From Erpobdella octoculata (Eukaryota > Annelida > Clitellata > Hirudinida > Erpobdellidae), in NCBI GenBank assembly GCA_963978895.1, contig OZ022238.1, positions 8,036,438 through 8,100,437 on the forward strand: a DNA stretch of 64,000 nucleotides, in the 5' to 3' direction. A model generated the notes under the pieces. It was not told the DNA's origin and searched no databases. It saw nothing but the letters and a program-made list of their open reading frames with translations. Shown piece after piece: positions 14,601 to 27,899 of this stretch. The number at the start of each line of letters is the position of its first letter. Position 1 is the stretch's first letter. A program made the translations under genes and the position numbers.

Positions 14601-17600
14601 GTTGATAATTGTATGAAAATAAGTTGATAATTGTATGAAAATAAGTTGATAATTGTATGAAAATAAGTTGATAATTGTATGAAAATAAGTTGATAATTGT
14701 ATTTAGGCAAGTTGATAATCTATTAAGATATGTTGATAGTTTTATCAAAACATGTTGATAATTATATGAAAACATGTTGATAATTGTATGAAAACAGGTT
14801 GATAATTGTATGAAAACATGTTGATAATTGTATGAAAACATGTTGATAATTATTTGAAAACATATTGATAATTGTATGAAAACATGTTGATAAATAATTA
14901 TTTGAAAACATGTTGATAATTATTTGAAAACATGTTGATAATTGTATGAAAACATTTTGATAAATAATTATTTGAAAACATGTTGATAATTATTTGAAAA
15001 CATGTTGATAATTATTTGAAAACATTTCAATAATTGTATAAAAACATATATATGATCACTTGAAAACCTGTTGATACAGAGAATGATGCAAGACAACAAT
15101 TTAGTTCGACATTTGGATGCCTGTGAGACGATGGGAAACGCCAGTGCCATCTGCTCCGATAAAACAGGAACGTTGACCACCAATCGGATGACTGTTGTAA
15201 CTTGTTACATAAGTGGTTGGTCGATCAGTTGATGTTGATAAATTAATATGCACATTTTTAGTATTATATTTAAGAAAGATTTTTTAATATTGTATTTAAT
15301 AAAGATTTTTTAATATTATATCTAATAAAGATTGTTTAATAATATATTTATATATTTAATAAAAAAATTTAATATTATATTTAATAGAGATTTTTTTAAT
15401 ATTTTATTTAATAAAGATTTTTTAACATTATATTAAATAAAGATTTTTTAAATATTATATTTAATAAAGATATATAAATATTTATATTCAATGTAGATAA
15501 AACTTGTTTTATAATAAATAACCATATGGCTTTCCTAAATTGTATGTGTTTCACAGGTGAACTGTATGAGACTGTGCCTCTTTCAACTGCTATTCCTCCG
15601 AATGTACAAATTCTTTTGAATCAATCGATCGCTATCAACACTGGATATACGTCTAAAATCATTGTTGGTTTCCTATTGGTTTTGTTGAAACAATTCGTTG
15701 TAGTCATCAATACATAATCATGTAGTTGAGATGTAGCGCTATATTATCGATTAGAGAGGATACGAAATTCTTCAATACTGATGTTTAATTATCGTCATCT
15801 AGGAAAGTGCCAAAAAGGGAGATTTACCGATTCAGCTCGGTAACAAGACGGAGTGTGCTCTTCTCGGAATGCTGATCACCATGAAACAAGATTACGAAGC
15901 CATCCGACAGAAGCATCCGGAAACGACTTTCCTAAAAATCTTCACTTTTAATTCGTTAAGAAAGTCCATGTCTACAATTTTTCCTCTGCCGGATAATAAA
16001 GGATTCAGGATCCTCTCCAAAGGAGCTCCCGAAATTCTGTTTCCAAGGTTTCTTTGTGGTTGCGTTATTTTTCATCATGTGTGTATCAATATTTATGTGG
16101 TTGCGTTCTTTTTTATCATGTTTTTATCCATATTTATTTGGCTTTGTTCTTTTTTCATCACGTGTATATTGATATTTATGTGGCTTCATACTTTTCTCAG
16201 CATATGTGTATCAATATTTATGTGGCTTTGTTCTCTTTCCATCATATGGGTATCAATATTTATGTGGTTTTGTTTTTTTTCCATCATGTGTGTTGTGTAT
16301 CGGTTTTGTTATGCTTGAGAAAACAAATTATTTTTATTAGAAATCTTAAAATACAATGTGGTAATGCATAAAAGATGTATTGGAATGCTTACTTTAAATA
16401 AAGATGCAAGTTTTGGTTTGGAAAAGATGGCCGCATACTTCGGTTCACTCCGGAGGTCCGATCGCAGTTCCAGACGGTCGTCAGTGAAATGGCAAAAGAG
16501 GGAAGGAGAACGTTGTGTTTTGCATATAAAGACTTGCTGTATGGTAGGTCAGCTGTTTACTGGTGATGATGATGACGGTGGTGGTAGTGGGGGTGGTGGT
16601 GGTGGTAGTGGTGATGATGATGATGGGGTTGTGGTGGTGGTAGTGGTAGTGGTGGTGGTTGTGGTGATGATGAAGATGGCTATGATCTAAAATAAGAAAT
16701 TTACTTTGTTTTTTTTTTTTTAATATAATCGTGCATATAATGATGTTGAGAAAGTACCTTGAAGAGATGCTTTAGCTGTTACCATTAAGAAAGACCGAGT
16801 GAAAGAGTTGAAAGTGGTGCAAAAGTCCTTTACAAAAACAATGTAGCTGTAATGTTCTGTATGTACAAATTCACCACAACTACACGTATTAGCATCACAA
16901 TCATCATCACCACTTTCATCATCATCATCACCACCTTCATCATCATCATCATCATCATCATTCGTACTTGAAAAGGTGCGGGTGCCGAAAACGATGAGAC
17001 AATCAAATCGGTGCCAAGCTGGGAAAACGAGGATCATCTTGTAAGCAACCTGACCTGCATTGGCGTTCTTGGAATTGAAGATCCCGTGAGACCCGAGGTT
17101 AATTATCGAATGTTTTCTTCTTTTTTTTTTAAATTGAGGATTTTTCATGGTCGATATGAAAGATGGAGAGAAATTGAATAAAAGTGTCCTTGACCCTTCC
17201 TTGTTTGTTTTCAACCTGAATGTTTAGTTGGTTTTCGACTTAAGGTTCCAGATTCCATAAGGAAGTGTCAGAGTGCCGGCATAACAGTCCGAATGGTGAC
17301 CGGAGACAACGTCGAAACCGCCCGATCGATCGCTATAAAATGTGGCATCATCAAGCCGGGAGATGATTTTCTTGTGTTGGAAAGTTCTCAGTTTAATAAG
17401 ATGATCAGGAAAACACCTGATTCCAGTGTGAGCATATACTTGTCTGTTTTTATTTAGTAATATGGTTAATCGTGACAACATCAAATCTATGTAATTGCTA
17501 CTTGAATGAAGTCTTACTTAATATCATTAAATCTGGTTGGTGGTCCTATGGTGTGTATGTTTGTGTGTGTCTATGTGTCTGTGTACCAGCTTGCATACAT

Positions 17601-20600
17601 TTCAGCTTGCATAAAGCTTTCATATTAAAGATATTTGTTAAAGTTTTATCATAGTTTTGTTAAGCTTGATAAATAATTTTGTAGAAGAATGACAAGTAAA
17701 AAGCACCTAATTTAAATTTAATACAATTCATATGACAAGTTGTGCATTTCAGTTCAGTTATTATTCCAATATGATATTTGTTGTTACTATAATTGTTCTT
17801 ACTTGGCAATGTACTTACTAGGGATGTCACGGGTAGTACTTTTTGGAGTTTTCGGGTTCGGGTTCGGGTTCGGGTTTGTGAAACTAGAGTTTTCGGGTTC
17901 GGGTTCGGGTTCGGGTTTGTGAAACTAGAGTTTTCGGGTTCGGGTTCGGGTTCGGGTTTGTAAAACTCGAGTTTTCGGGTTCGGGTTCGGGTTCGGGTTT
18001 GTGAAACTCAGGTTTTCGGGTTCGGGTTCGGGTTCGGGTTTGTAGTTTTCAAAAAACCGGGTTCGGGTTCGGGTACTGGCTTATGGTTTCAAATTCCTGG
18101 ATTGATTTTAAATATACCTAGTGTATATACATATACAAACGAGAGCGATCAATTCATCCATTGGACATTACACGTATTGAATAAACTCTAACAAGTTATT
18201 TTTTTAGCTTTCCAAATAATGTGATTTCTTTGGCCGAAGAAGGCTTAATTGTTTTAGTTCGTTCGTGGCTCGGTCCGGCCAGATAATCAGGCGGATTAGT
18301 GGTCTAGCTTACACACTCACCAATAAAATGACCTATTTGTGTTATTTGTTACGCAAAGGTGATAATACAAAACTTTTATGGCTTGCGATTAGTATAATAC
18401 GTTACCTCTTAAATTATACTAATTTATTAATTTTTTTCGCGGCTCGGTCCGGTCGGCGTATTTACAATCACTGTATGAGCACAGGACGGACCGATAATTA
18501 TTCATGTTTACGCTTTTTCTTGCACTGTGATTGGCTGAAAACATTGACGCGAATGTGCCACATGCTAGATCGCACAGTAGTGGACTAATTTAAATAATTA
18601 AATTGTGTTACTTGTAACATAACATTTGGTTTTTTTAAACTTTACTTGTAAAATAACAATTTTGCATTTTATGATTTTACTTGTAGCAATGTTTTCTGGA
18701 TAACTTTCATGAAATAAAATTATATACTCTAACTTTGAAACCAATTTAACTAAAAAAAACCAGTCGATAAATAATGAATTTGCATCAACAACGTGATATT
18801 AGTGTATTGTTATATCTCAACTTTGGTTGTTCTTAGCCAAAGCATGAAATTGTTTTTTTGTTAATTTTAGTGGGATTTAACAGCGCTATTAACTTCACGA
18901 GTTGCAGGAAAGAATCTGTTGAATGACTCGTGTATGAATTGAATAAAAAAAGTTGATACAAATTTAGAATTCAACGGGCTCCATCGAGATCTGACAAAAT
19001 TATTTTCAAAGCAATTGTGAGGCAGTGACTGGGAATCGAACCGTGATGCTAACACCCTACCAACTCAGCTAACCTAGAACTTTGATGTGCTTAGCAATTG
19101 GATCTAGTTATGACTGTATGTACTGAAAAATTTTAAGATAATTTATTTTAGAATATTTTTTCCAAACTTTTCTTAAAAAATTATATTTTTAATTGAACAA
19201 CATTGAAAGTAAACTTCTAATAAATATCAAAAATCCCGTCAATGTTTTCAGCCAATCTCAACGCAAGAAAGAGCGTAAACATGAATAATTATCGGGTCCG
19301 TCCTGTGCTCATACAGGGATTGTAAATACGCGTCCGGTCGGGTAATCAGGCGGATTAGTGTTCTAGCTTACACATTTGCCAATAAAATGACTGTGACGCA
19401 TAGATCATTTATAGACTTTGCCAGTTAAAGTTTAGGATTATGCAAGATTATCTTTATAACAAAGGGTCTTTGTTATATCAAAAAAACTTTGAGTATATGA
19501 ATGAATAAACATAAGAATATATAACTGAAGTAAAAAGTTTAGAGTCATGGCTATCCGCGATTTCTTCGACCAAAGAAGGCTTAATTATTTTAGTTCGTTC
19601 GCGGCTCGGTCCGCCTGATAATCAAACTAGCTTACACAATCACTAATAAATCGGTTCCTAATACTATTTCATTTTTAATAAACTAGAAAAGTTATGAAAA
19701 CTCTGTTTGTGTTGCTATTTTTAAAACTGGAATAAATATTTATTTACTAAAAATTTTTATTTGTTCACAAATCTGAGTTCGGGTATTAGGCTTATGAATT
19801 TTCGGGTTCGGGTTCGAGTTCGGGTATCAAGTTTTCACATTTTCGGGTTCGAGTTCGGGTTCGGGTATCAAGTTTTCTCATTTTCGGGTTCGGGTTCGGG
19901 TATCAAGTTTTCACATTTTCGGGTTCGGGTTCGGGTATCAAATTTTCACACTTTCGGGTTCGAGTTCGGGTTCGGGTATCAGAAAAAGACCGGGTAGTAC
20001 CGAACTCGGGTTCGGGTTCGGGTACCCGTGACATCCCTAGTACTTACCATAGAAATCTAAACAAGCTATTATACATTTGCATATTGAGTTAGTCAAACTG
20101 ATTCCACATTTGGCAGGTTGATCCAGCTCTTTTTGACAAGGTGTGGCCTAATTTAAGGGTGCTGGCTCGTTCTTCTCCGAAGGATAAATATATTTTAGTG
20201 AGGGGGATGATACAGAGCACCCTCAATACCAACCGCGAAGTTGTTGCCGTGACAGGGGACGGGACCAACGATGGACCCGCTCTCAAAGTTGCGGATGTCG
20301 GGTTTGCTATGGTGAGTCAAATTTGGTCGTATTTAGATTTCACAATTAATATCTTATTATTATTATTTTTCATAATCATTTTTAATATCGGATGAGGTAA
20401 TACATTCAAAAGCTCAGATAATAAATCCAAAATGAAGATTTAACCAACGTTTTCAAGGGCATAGCAGGAACCGACGTAGCCAAGGAAGCATCCGACATAA
20501 TCTTGATGGATGACAATTTTGCATCGATCGTGAAAGCAGTCATGTGGGGCAGGAACGTCTACGACAACATCGCCAAATTTCTCCAGTTCCAACTCACCGT

Positions 20601-22206
20601 CAACATAGTCGCAGTCATCGTAGCATTCGTCGGAGCTTGTTTGATAAATGTTACTCGCTATTTTTTATTTTATTTTTTCTATTTTAGGTTTAGCACACAC
20701 CTTTTTAAGACAAGTCTTGCACAAAGGCGAAAAAGGGTACTTGCAAAGGCAGTCATTTGTAGGCGCCTACCTCTTTAGCAATGCAAGTGAAGTCCTTGCT
20801 TAATGGAGTTACGCTGGTGACGCCGGTGAGGCTCGAACTGCCGACCTAACGATCGACAGGCGAACGCTCTACCACTGTGCCACCATCACCCTTTGTGTGC
20901 GTGCATTTAAGTTTGTAGTAATCGAATCGTTGCTCAACGTTGGCTCGATTACATTCCAGGAGTCTCCGTTGAAGGCCATCCAGATGTTATGGGTCAACCT
21001 CATCATGGACACTTTGGCTTCCCTTGCACTCGCCACCGAGAGACCGACTGCCGACCTGCTGAAGAGAAAGCCTTACGGACGGACGCAGCCCCTCATCAGC
21101 AAGTCAATGATGAAGAGCATCACTGGGCATGCCTTTTATCAACTCACCATGATTTTCCTTATTGTATTCATCGGTACATAACTTAGCAGCTACTTTTTTT
21201 AATGCGATTAACTTTCTTTTTATCAATACGTTAAATAATGCAGATATACCAGGCTATTAGCTTATGTTTTTTAATCTAAATGCCAAAAGCATGGAACTTC
21301 GGTACCCGTGGAGTGGTAGTCTTTTAAAGAACAACGGTGTTACAAATGTTACAAATTCATAACAATTTGAAAAACACAGCAATATGAAAGAGACATGGAA
21401 CTGTTTAATTGACATTCAAGGTGACAAGTGGTTTGACATCGACAGCGACTTTGAATACTCGGAGAAGAAAACTGCAGCCGGTCAGCATTTTACCATCGTC
21501 TTCAATGCATTCGTCCTCATGACTCTCTTCAACGAGCTCAACTCTCGTAAAATTGACGGCAACAGAAACGTTTTTGCAGGCATCCTCGGAAATGCTCTTT
21601 TTCCCATCATATGGCTCTCTACGATGGGTGTCCAAGTGAGCTTACGAGTTTTTAACTAGTTTGACGTGTGTAGAGCTTGTGCATGTGTGGTCATGTAGTG
21701 AATTAATTGAATGGGAGAACGAGCGGGAAAGGGAGAGAGAAGGAGAGCAAGCGGGGAAGGAGACGGGAACAAGAGAAGGAGAAAAAAGAAAGAGAAAAGG
21801 TGAGCAAAAAACAATAAAAAAAACCTATGAAAAACCTGTGTAAGCCCACTAGTCAACAATAAATGTACTAGAATATTATCCCTCATTTTGGGACAACCGA
21901 ACTATATATATATATATATAACTACGTTTAACAGAGTAACAACAGCTAACGATTCATTTCTGTTATGAACGAAGTGTCCTGCATATTAAATTCTCAATAT
22001 AATCAGGAAAATAAACAAAAATATTGCATGAATTGAATGAAATATAACTGTTTGTATTAAAAGGTTGTGATAATTGAATTCGGAGGGCAAGCATTTCATA
22101 CGAAGGCACTGACGATAGAGCAGTGGATGTGGTGTTTATTTCTTGGGGTCGGATCGCTCCTTTGGGGACAGGTTTCTTCTTTTGAGATTATTTTCAATCG
22201 ATCAAT

Positions 22207-22243
<37 letters not shown>

Positions 22244-25200
22244 TATCTATGCACTATACATGCCCATTTAACGTTTATCAGTTTGCGAGCTAAATTTTTA
22301 ATATTACAAAATTGTAAGTAATAATATAATATAAATTCGAATAAGTAGTAATATAAATCTAGCCCGTTTTAAACCAGATCGTAGTCTCGGTGCCGGTCCA
22401 CAAATTTCCGAAGGGCAGCGAAATCCGTCAAAGTGGCTTAAATTCGTTGTTAGAGCAACCGAATAAGGAACGCATCTTGTGGCTGCGGGGTCTTACGAGG
22501 ATACAGCATCAGGTTCTTTTCTTTTTCATTTGTTCATCGTCTATTATGTAACATGCTTTTATTTATAAAAAAAATAATAATTCCTATTAAAGTTATTACT
22601 AATCACTTGTTTTGATGTTATCAACTAATCATTTTGACTGTGGCTTTGAAATGGATGAAATTTTCAATTTGCTCAGAACTCCAGCTTCTAGTCCTGTTTA
22701 AAGCTTTACTTTTTTGTCGTGGCTAGCCCCATGCTTTCGCTTAGTTTTCTGATAGAAATTCTTGTTTCAAACCATTTTCATTCTATTATTCTATGATGAC
22801 AACATCACACACCTGCTTATATATAATTAATTATATATAAGCAAGCAAGCATACTTTTATCACTTCACTTGGAACTTCTTGCTCAGATTCGAGTAGTGAA
22901 CAGGTTTCGAGAGTCTCTGACAAGTGGAGAGATCTTGGAAAGGAGGAGGCGCCTGTCTTCATCCCTGGGGAGACCCCTTTTGTTTCCCATACAGACAGAT
23001 GATTTGTTAACGAGTTCTTCTTATGCTTCACTACTTGAAATATGACTGTGTGTATATAGATGTCTTTTAATTGCAGCCTTTAGAGTGCTTTTGTTCAAGT
23101 AGGTTTTGGTAATACTTTGGAAATGAATATATATGTATTTGTCAATTGAAATGTTCTTGACTGAAATTAACTAAGAATGGAGATGCTGTTATAGTGAAAT
23201 TGTATTTTCAAGATAAGTGCATTAACCGGAAAGTAGTTGTGCTATGCGTTGTGTTTACAATGTTGTAGCATTACATTGTATCAGGTCAAAAACCTATCAA
23301 GCGTTTGGTGTCGTTTCAAATTGAAAGTTATAATATCTTGTGTCTAAAATATCTTACAATTAGTATGTCTACTAGGTTACTGTCAGTCTATGCAACGTTA
23401 TTTTATCTTTGTTTGCAGTATAATAATTAGCTAGCTCTATATCTGTTTTATCTGGTACTTGTACGATGCAATCCGTTTGTTCGGTGATGATTTGTTTCTT
23501 CAAATAATTGTTAACTTGTTAATCTTCATAGATTAAAGTTGTATTTTCTTTTTGTTCAGAAATATGTTGATCTCATCTTAACAACGTATTGTATCCGTAT
23601 GTAAATTTTAACTCTTGTCCTTTCCTTGACTTAAGCTCACAAAGGACAGATTGTGACATTTCTTTTCGGTCAATTGTGACTAGCTCCATGGTTTCTTTAT
23701 TGTTAGTAATTAATCATTTCAAGTTCAGTTTAACATTCAAATGTTTCACTAATAAATGTTAATGTTTCAAACTTATGTTCGAGTTCATCTAACACTGTTA
23801 TCAATCAGAAGCGCAATGAAAGTGTCTGTCTTGGCCGAAGTTCTTGGCGGCAATAATTTGAGTGTGATCAGATGACGATCTTGTGGCCGACAGCACTTCA
23901 ATATATTGCCGTACTTTATTTTCAAAAAATTTCTCTACTAAGGATAAACTTTAACTTTTCCGGGGAACTTGCCCGTGGTCCCCACGAAATCTACGCTTAT
24001 GGCTACAAGTAAAAACAAATTGCAAGACCAACTGAACAACTTGAATTCATAAACAGCGACTTAAAAAAACAAAAGGAAAGACTTTTGCGTTGGAGTGACT
24101 TTAACGTTTCTGCCTATTTACAAGTCCTCCGTCGTCGGCTGCAGGGACGTCATTTTAGCAAAACCTTGGGGCAGAGGCGGCGATTCAGCGAAATCTTGGG
24201 GGGGGGCGAAGATTTTTTAAATTTAATCTAGAGAATCTTCCAACTCAATCATGACTATGCCAATATACACTAGTATGTTAATTTTCATGTAAGACATCAT
24301 GTTAACATTGTTAACTGAAAAAATAGTATACAAAAATTTTAACTTTTATTTAATATTGAACGCAGACAAAAAAACGTTTAAATTATGAATGTAACAAAGA
24401 GTACCTAAAAGATATATGATAAGTAGATATAATTCAAAATGTGGGGAACATGCTACGTTTATCAACTAGGTAATCTAAACACTCAATCGTTAGTGAGTGA
24501 GCTAATAAAGATATTTTTCTATTTGGTGGAATAAATCTTGGAGCCCCACCCAGCTTCCCCCAATCGCGGGCTCTGCCTTGGGGTGGGGAACTTGTTCTCA
24601 GGGCCCACCAATTTTAAAATAAATCAAAAATTTTCTAAGCCCTCTTCATTTTTCCTTCCCAAAAATGGCGGTAGTCGGACGTACTTTAAAAAAAATTGAA
24701 ACCCTCTTTCCCTTTTTCATCACCAAAAAGCTGATGAACGCGAGGGGGTAGTCAGGGGGTACTTTTCCAATAAATTTTATAAACTCATTTTTCATGGGGT
24801 CCACTAAACAAACGATTAGAGGAAGCCCACTTCACCGCTATAGGGGGACCGCCAAAGCCTCAAAAGCTTCCACTTTACACTTCTGAGAGCATTTTTTGGG
24901 GCCAATTTCTATCTTTTGAGGGTCCAAAACTACGCCAGGGTTCCCACTCAAAATCAGGGAGAAATGCCCACCAGCTCCCTCTCTCTCTCAATTGACGTCC
25001 CTGATCTGCGACCAAATTATCTACGCATCGTTTTTCAAGTTCTTTTTTAGTTATGCGTTCTTTCTTTTTACAAAAGTCTGAGGTTTAAACCATTGTTTCA
25101 GTTTATAATTTAACGTCGGCTTCCAACGTGGCCATGTTTATTTCATGTGTAGCCAAAGCATCGCCAGCCAGGGCAAGGGGTCTATCCTCCAAGACCATGG

Positions 25201-27853
25201 GTGCTAGTTTTCCATAAAGTGGTTTAAATACAAAATATAGGAAATTCGTGAATTTGCTTCCTATTATACATAATTGTTAAAAATGCTGTATAATCATTCA
25301 TAGCAGTTTTGGTGAACATATAGCAAACTTTCTTTAGTGTCCATAATGTCACTTTCACTTAATAGTAGAACGGCTTGAGAATAAGAAATAATTATATCTT
25401 TCATTGTTAATCGACGTAGATTTTTATTGATCTTCACAAAACCCGTCCCGAATTCCCCACTGCAGCTCATCACAGCTGTTATAGTCTTATAGTTGTAAAA
25501 AAAAATTTAAGCAAAGAACATTTGAAAACGACAATAATTATAGTTGTTCTGGGCTCTCAGTGGCTTGACAAAACCGGAATCTAGCTATTTGTTTAGTTTC
25601 CCATTAATCTCATTCAAATTTTCAAAAGTTTCGCTGCGTTTTAGTCATTTGAGCCTGGTTTCATGCGATTTTGAATAAGCCATTTGAAAATTATGGGTGC
25701 CACCTCGAAACTGTTTTGGACACTAAGCCTCAGCCAGTGAAGTTCCTAAATAATCGAAGAAAGATGGTCAAATTTCTGCGCTATCGTTACAGGTTTAACA
25801 ACTATGCATTAACGAAACAATGAAGACGTCGAATTTTTAGAAATGTGAGCAGTCCATAGAGGGCATTGCCGCCCATATTTTGAAGTGAGCCCCTTCTGAC
25901 GTTGAAGTGGGCCAACCTGATTTTCTTATTAAAACAAAGAAATATTTAAAAATATTTGAAGTCGTGAAAAATAAAAGTATAATCAAATAATCAGTAAAAG
26001 TTAAAAAAAAGCACTATTCAAAAAGTATGTCTTAAGTTTTCAATGCAGCCCAGAAGCATTGTGCAATTTTGACTACTCAGCCTGGCTATAATGGGCAGGT
26101 TCAATGGGTGTAAAGCAATCATCAGGTACTAACTGTTTTATTCAATATACTACTTCAACTACCACTTCAACTTGGATGGCTTCAAGAGCTGTGATGAACC
26201 AACAATCAGGAATATGTTCCGGACTACGAACGAAATTGGTAATTTTATTTTTTATTACTTCTTCAAAAGCGTGTGAGCAGTTCACTGACGCAGCCACGAG
26301 GCAGGAACGATGGGCGCTAAAAACTTCTCCAAATGAGTATTTATGAATATTAAGTCTTAGTGTTTAATGGCCTGCTTTTAGTCGCTGCCGAAACAACGCT
26401 TTTCGACATGAACAAGAATCAGAAATGAAGAGAGCAGACACCGTTGTTTTAGCAGCAGTTCAGTTTTACAAATGGTTAAAAACTGGCTGGCCCAAACAGT
26501 ATTTCTCAACAGGTTTCTGTATGGTTTCGTGCAAGACATCGGAGATGTCATAACACAGTACGGAAGGTCTTTGAAAGCAAAAGTGGCATTGCAGATGAAA
26601 ACTTCTATTTAGTTTTTATCAGTGCATTAGAAATGACATAAAAAAATTGGCAAAAACTTTATTTAAACTCCAAGAAATTATAAAACAAAACAAAACAGAA
26701 TCACAATGCAATTGCTCTTGCGGTTGGTCCAGAAAAGTTGTACAGAAACAAAAATGTTTTATTTCATTCTTGGACCATTTTATCAACCAGCAGAAGTATG
26801 GTTAAGAAAGCGTACAAAATAAGCACAACTGATTAAAGATATCCTTGTAGCCATGTGTACGATCTCTCTGCTCAAAATCATGGAAGTAGTACAGTTGTTA
26901 GAGTTTGGCTTGAACCGATCCAGCTTAGGGTGTCATTCTGTGGTGATGGGACAATCTTCAACATTTTGTTCTGATCGGTGGAACACTGCACGTAGCTTCT
27001 TCTTGTTTGTAGACTGAATTATGTTGTAAACTTGCAGGCTCAAGAAAACCATTTATAAGAGGACTTGCTTTCTTTGGTGGAGGTAATACCCACACCTTGA
27101 TTTCAAACATTCATTAATCAATCGGTTGGCGGATAGATAGAGAGCGGTAAAAATCTATCGCCTTGGTTGGAGAGAAATAGAGAGTTCCTATGTGCAATAT
27201 GTGGACAGGCTCCTTGTTCTCAGGAACTAACATGGTTTAAATGAATGATTAAATGTTTAAGAGCGGCGTAAATGGTAACCAGACAAGTGACCGAGTGAGA
27301 AAATCGATTCATTTTACAGTGTCCATGGTTTAACTATGGAATGGTTAATTGTAAACCTTTTATCAGATGTGTATCTTCAGTTTACATCTTTAAAATTCTT
27401 GTCAAGAAATTTATTTGTGAACATAACTTACAATCGTTCCTTTAAATGATAGAGCATAATATAACTCTTTTATGTTTATATTATTTGATTTTTTTATGTG
27501 ATATCTTTTTATAAAGGGTGGCTACACTCTAAGCATTGCTTATTAGTAGTCTCAGTCTCACTGTTGATATCTCATTTCATATCCAGACATGAAGATATAT
27601 TGAGAAAAAAAACAAATAAATAAATAGAATTGGTCAACTGTCCATAGTTCAAATGTAACAAAGGTCGATTGTTTCAATGGGTCAGTTATCGTAAAACCGC
27701 CACACATATCTATCTACATAATTTGCTATGTATGTATGTATGTATGTATGTATGTATGTATGTATGTATGTATGTATGTATGTATGTATGTATGTATGTA
27801 TGTATGTATGTATGTATGTATGTATGTATGTATGTTATTAATTACGCGTAACG

Positions 27854-27899
<46 letters not shown>

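Larger units (their letters stand above)
17819..20039. mobile_element. non-autonomous hAT-type DNA transposon, 2,221 bp, with GGGTTC arrays
   Basis: Terminal inverted repeats TAGGGATGTCACGGGTA (17819-17835) and its exact reverse complement at 20023-20039. Identical 8-bp flanks GTACTTAC at 17811-17818 and 20040-20047. 8-bp duplications and TAGGG-type ends are hallmarks of the hAT superfamily. Next to each end lies an array of GGGTTC units (about 17850-18075 and 19775-20010). The interior has a pair of inverted arms of about 105 bp (18445-18555 and 19236-19340), related direct repeats around AGTTCGTTCGCGGCTCGGTC and a short tRNA-like segment. No transposase ORF is visible. It interrupts intron 14 of the PMCA gene and leaves the exons untouched. 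Confidence 0.88.

Noticed and set aside
16358..16690. 110-codon ORF over PMCA exon 12
   Set aside because: Wrong frame; the real frame from 16404 gives [18 protein letters not shown], matching the family.
17850..18075. Telomeric repeat (GGGTTC similar to TTAGGG)
   Set aside because: The hexamer differs from TTAGGG, is mixed with spacers and lies inside a transposon with clear ends.
20815..20891. Functional tRNA gene on the minus strand (GTC-like anticodon)
   Set aside because: Boxes and outer stem are present, but the T arm does not pair and a repeat body follows; better read as a SINE head.
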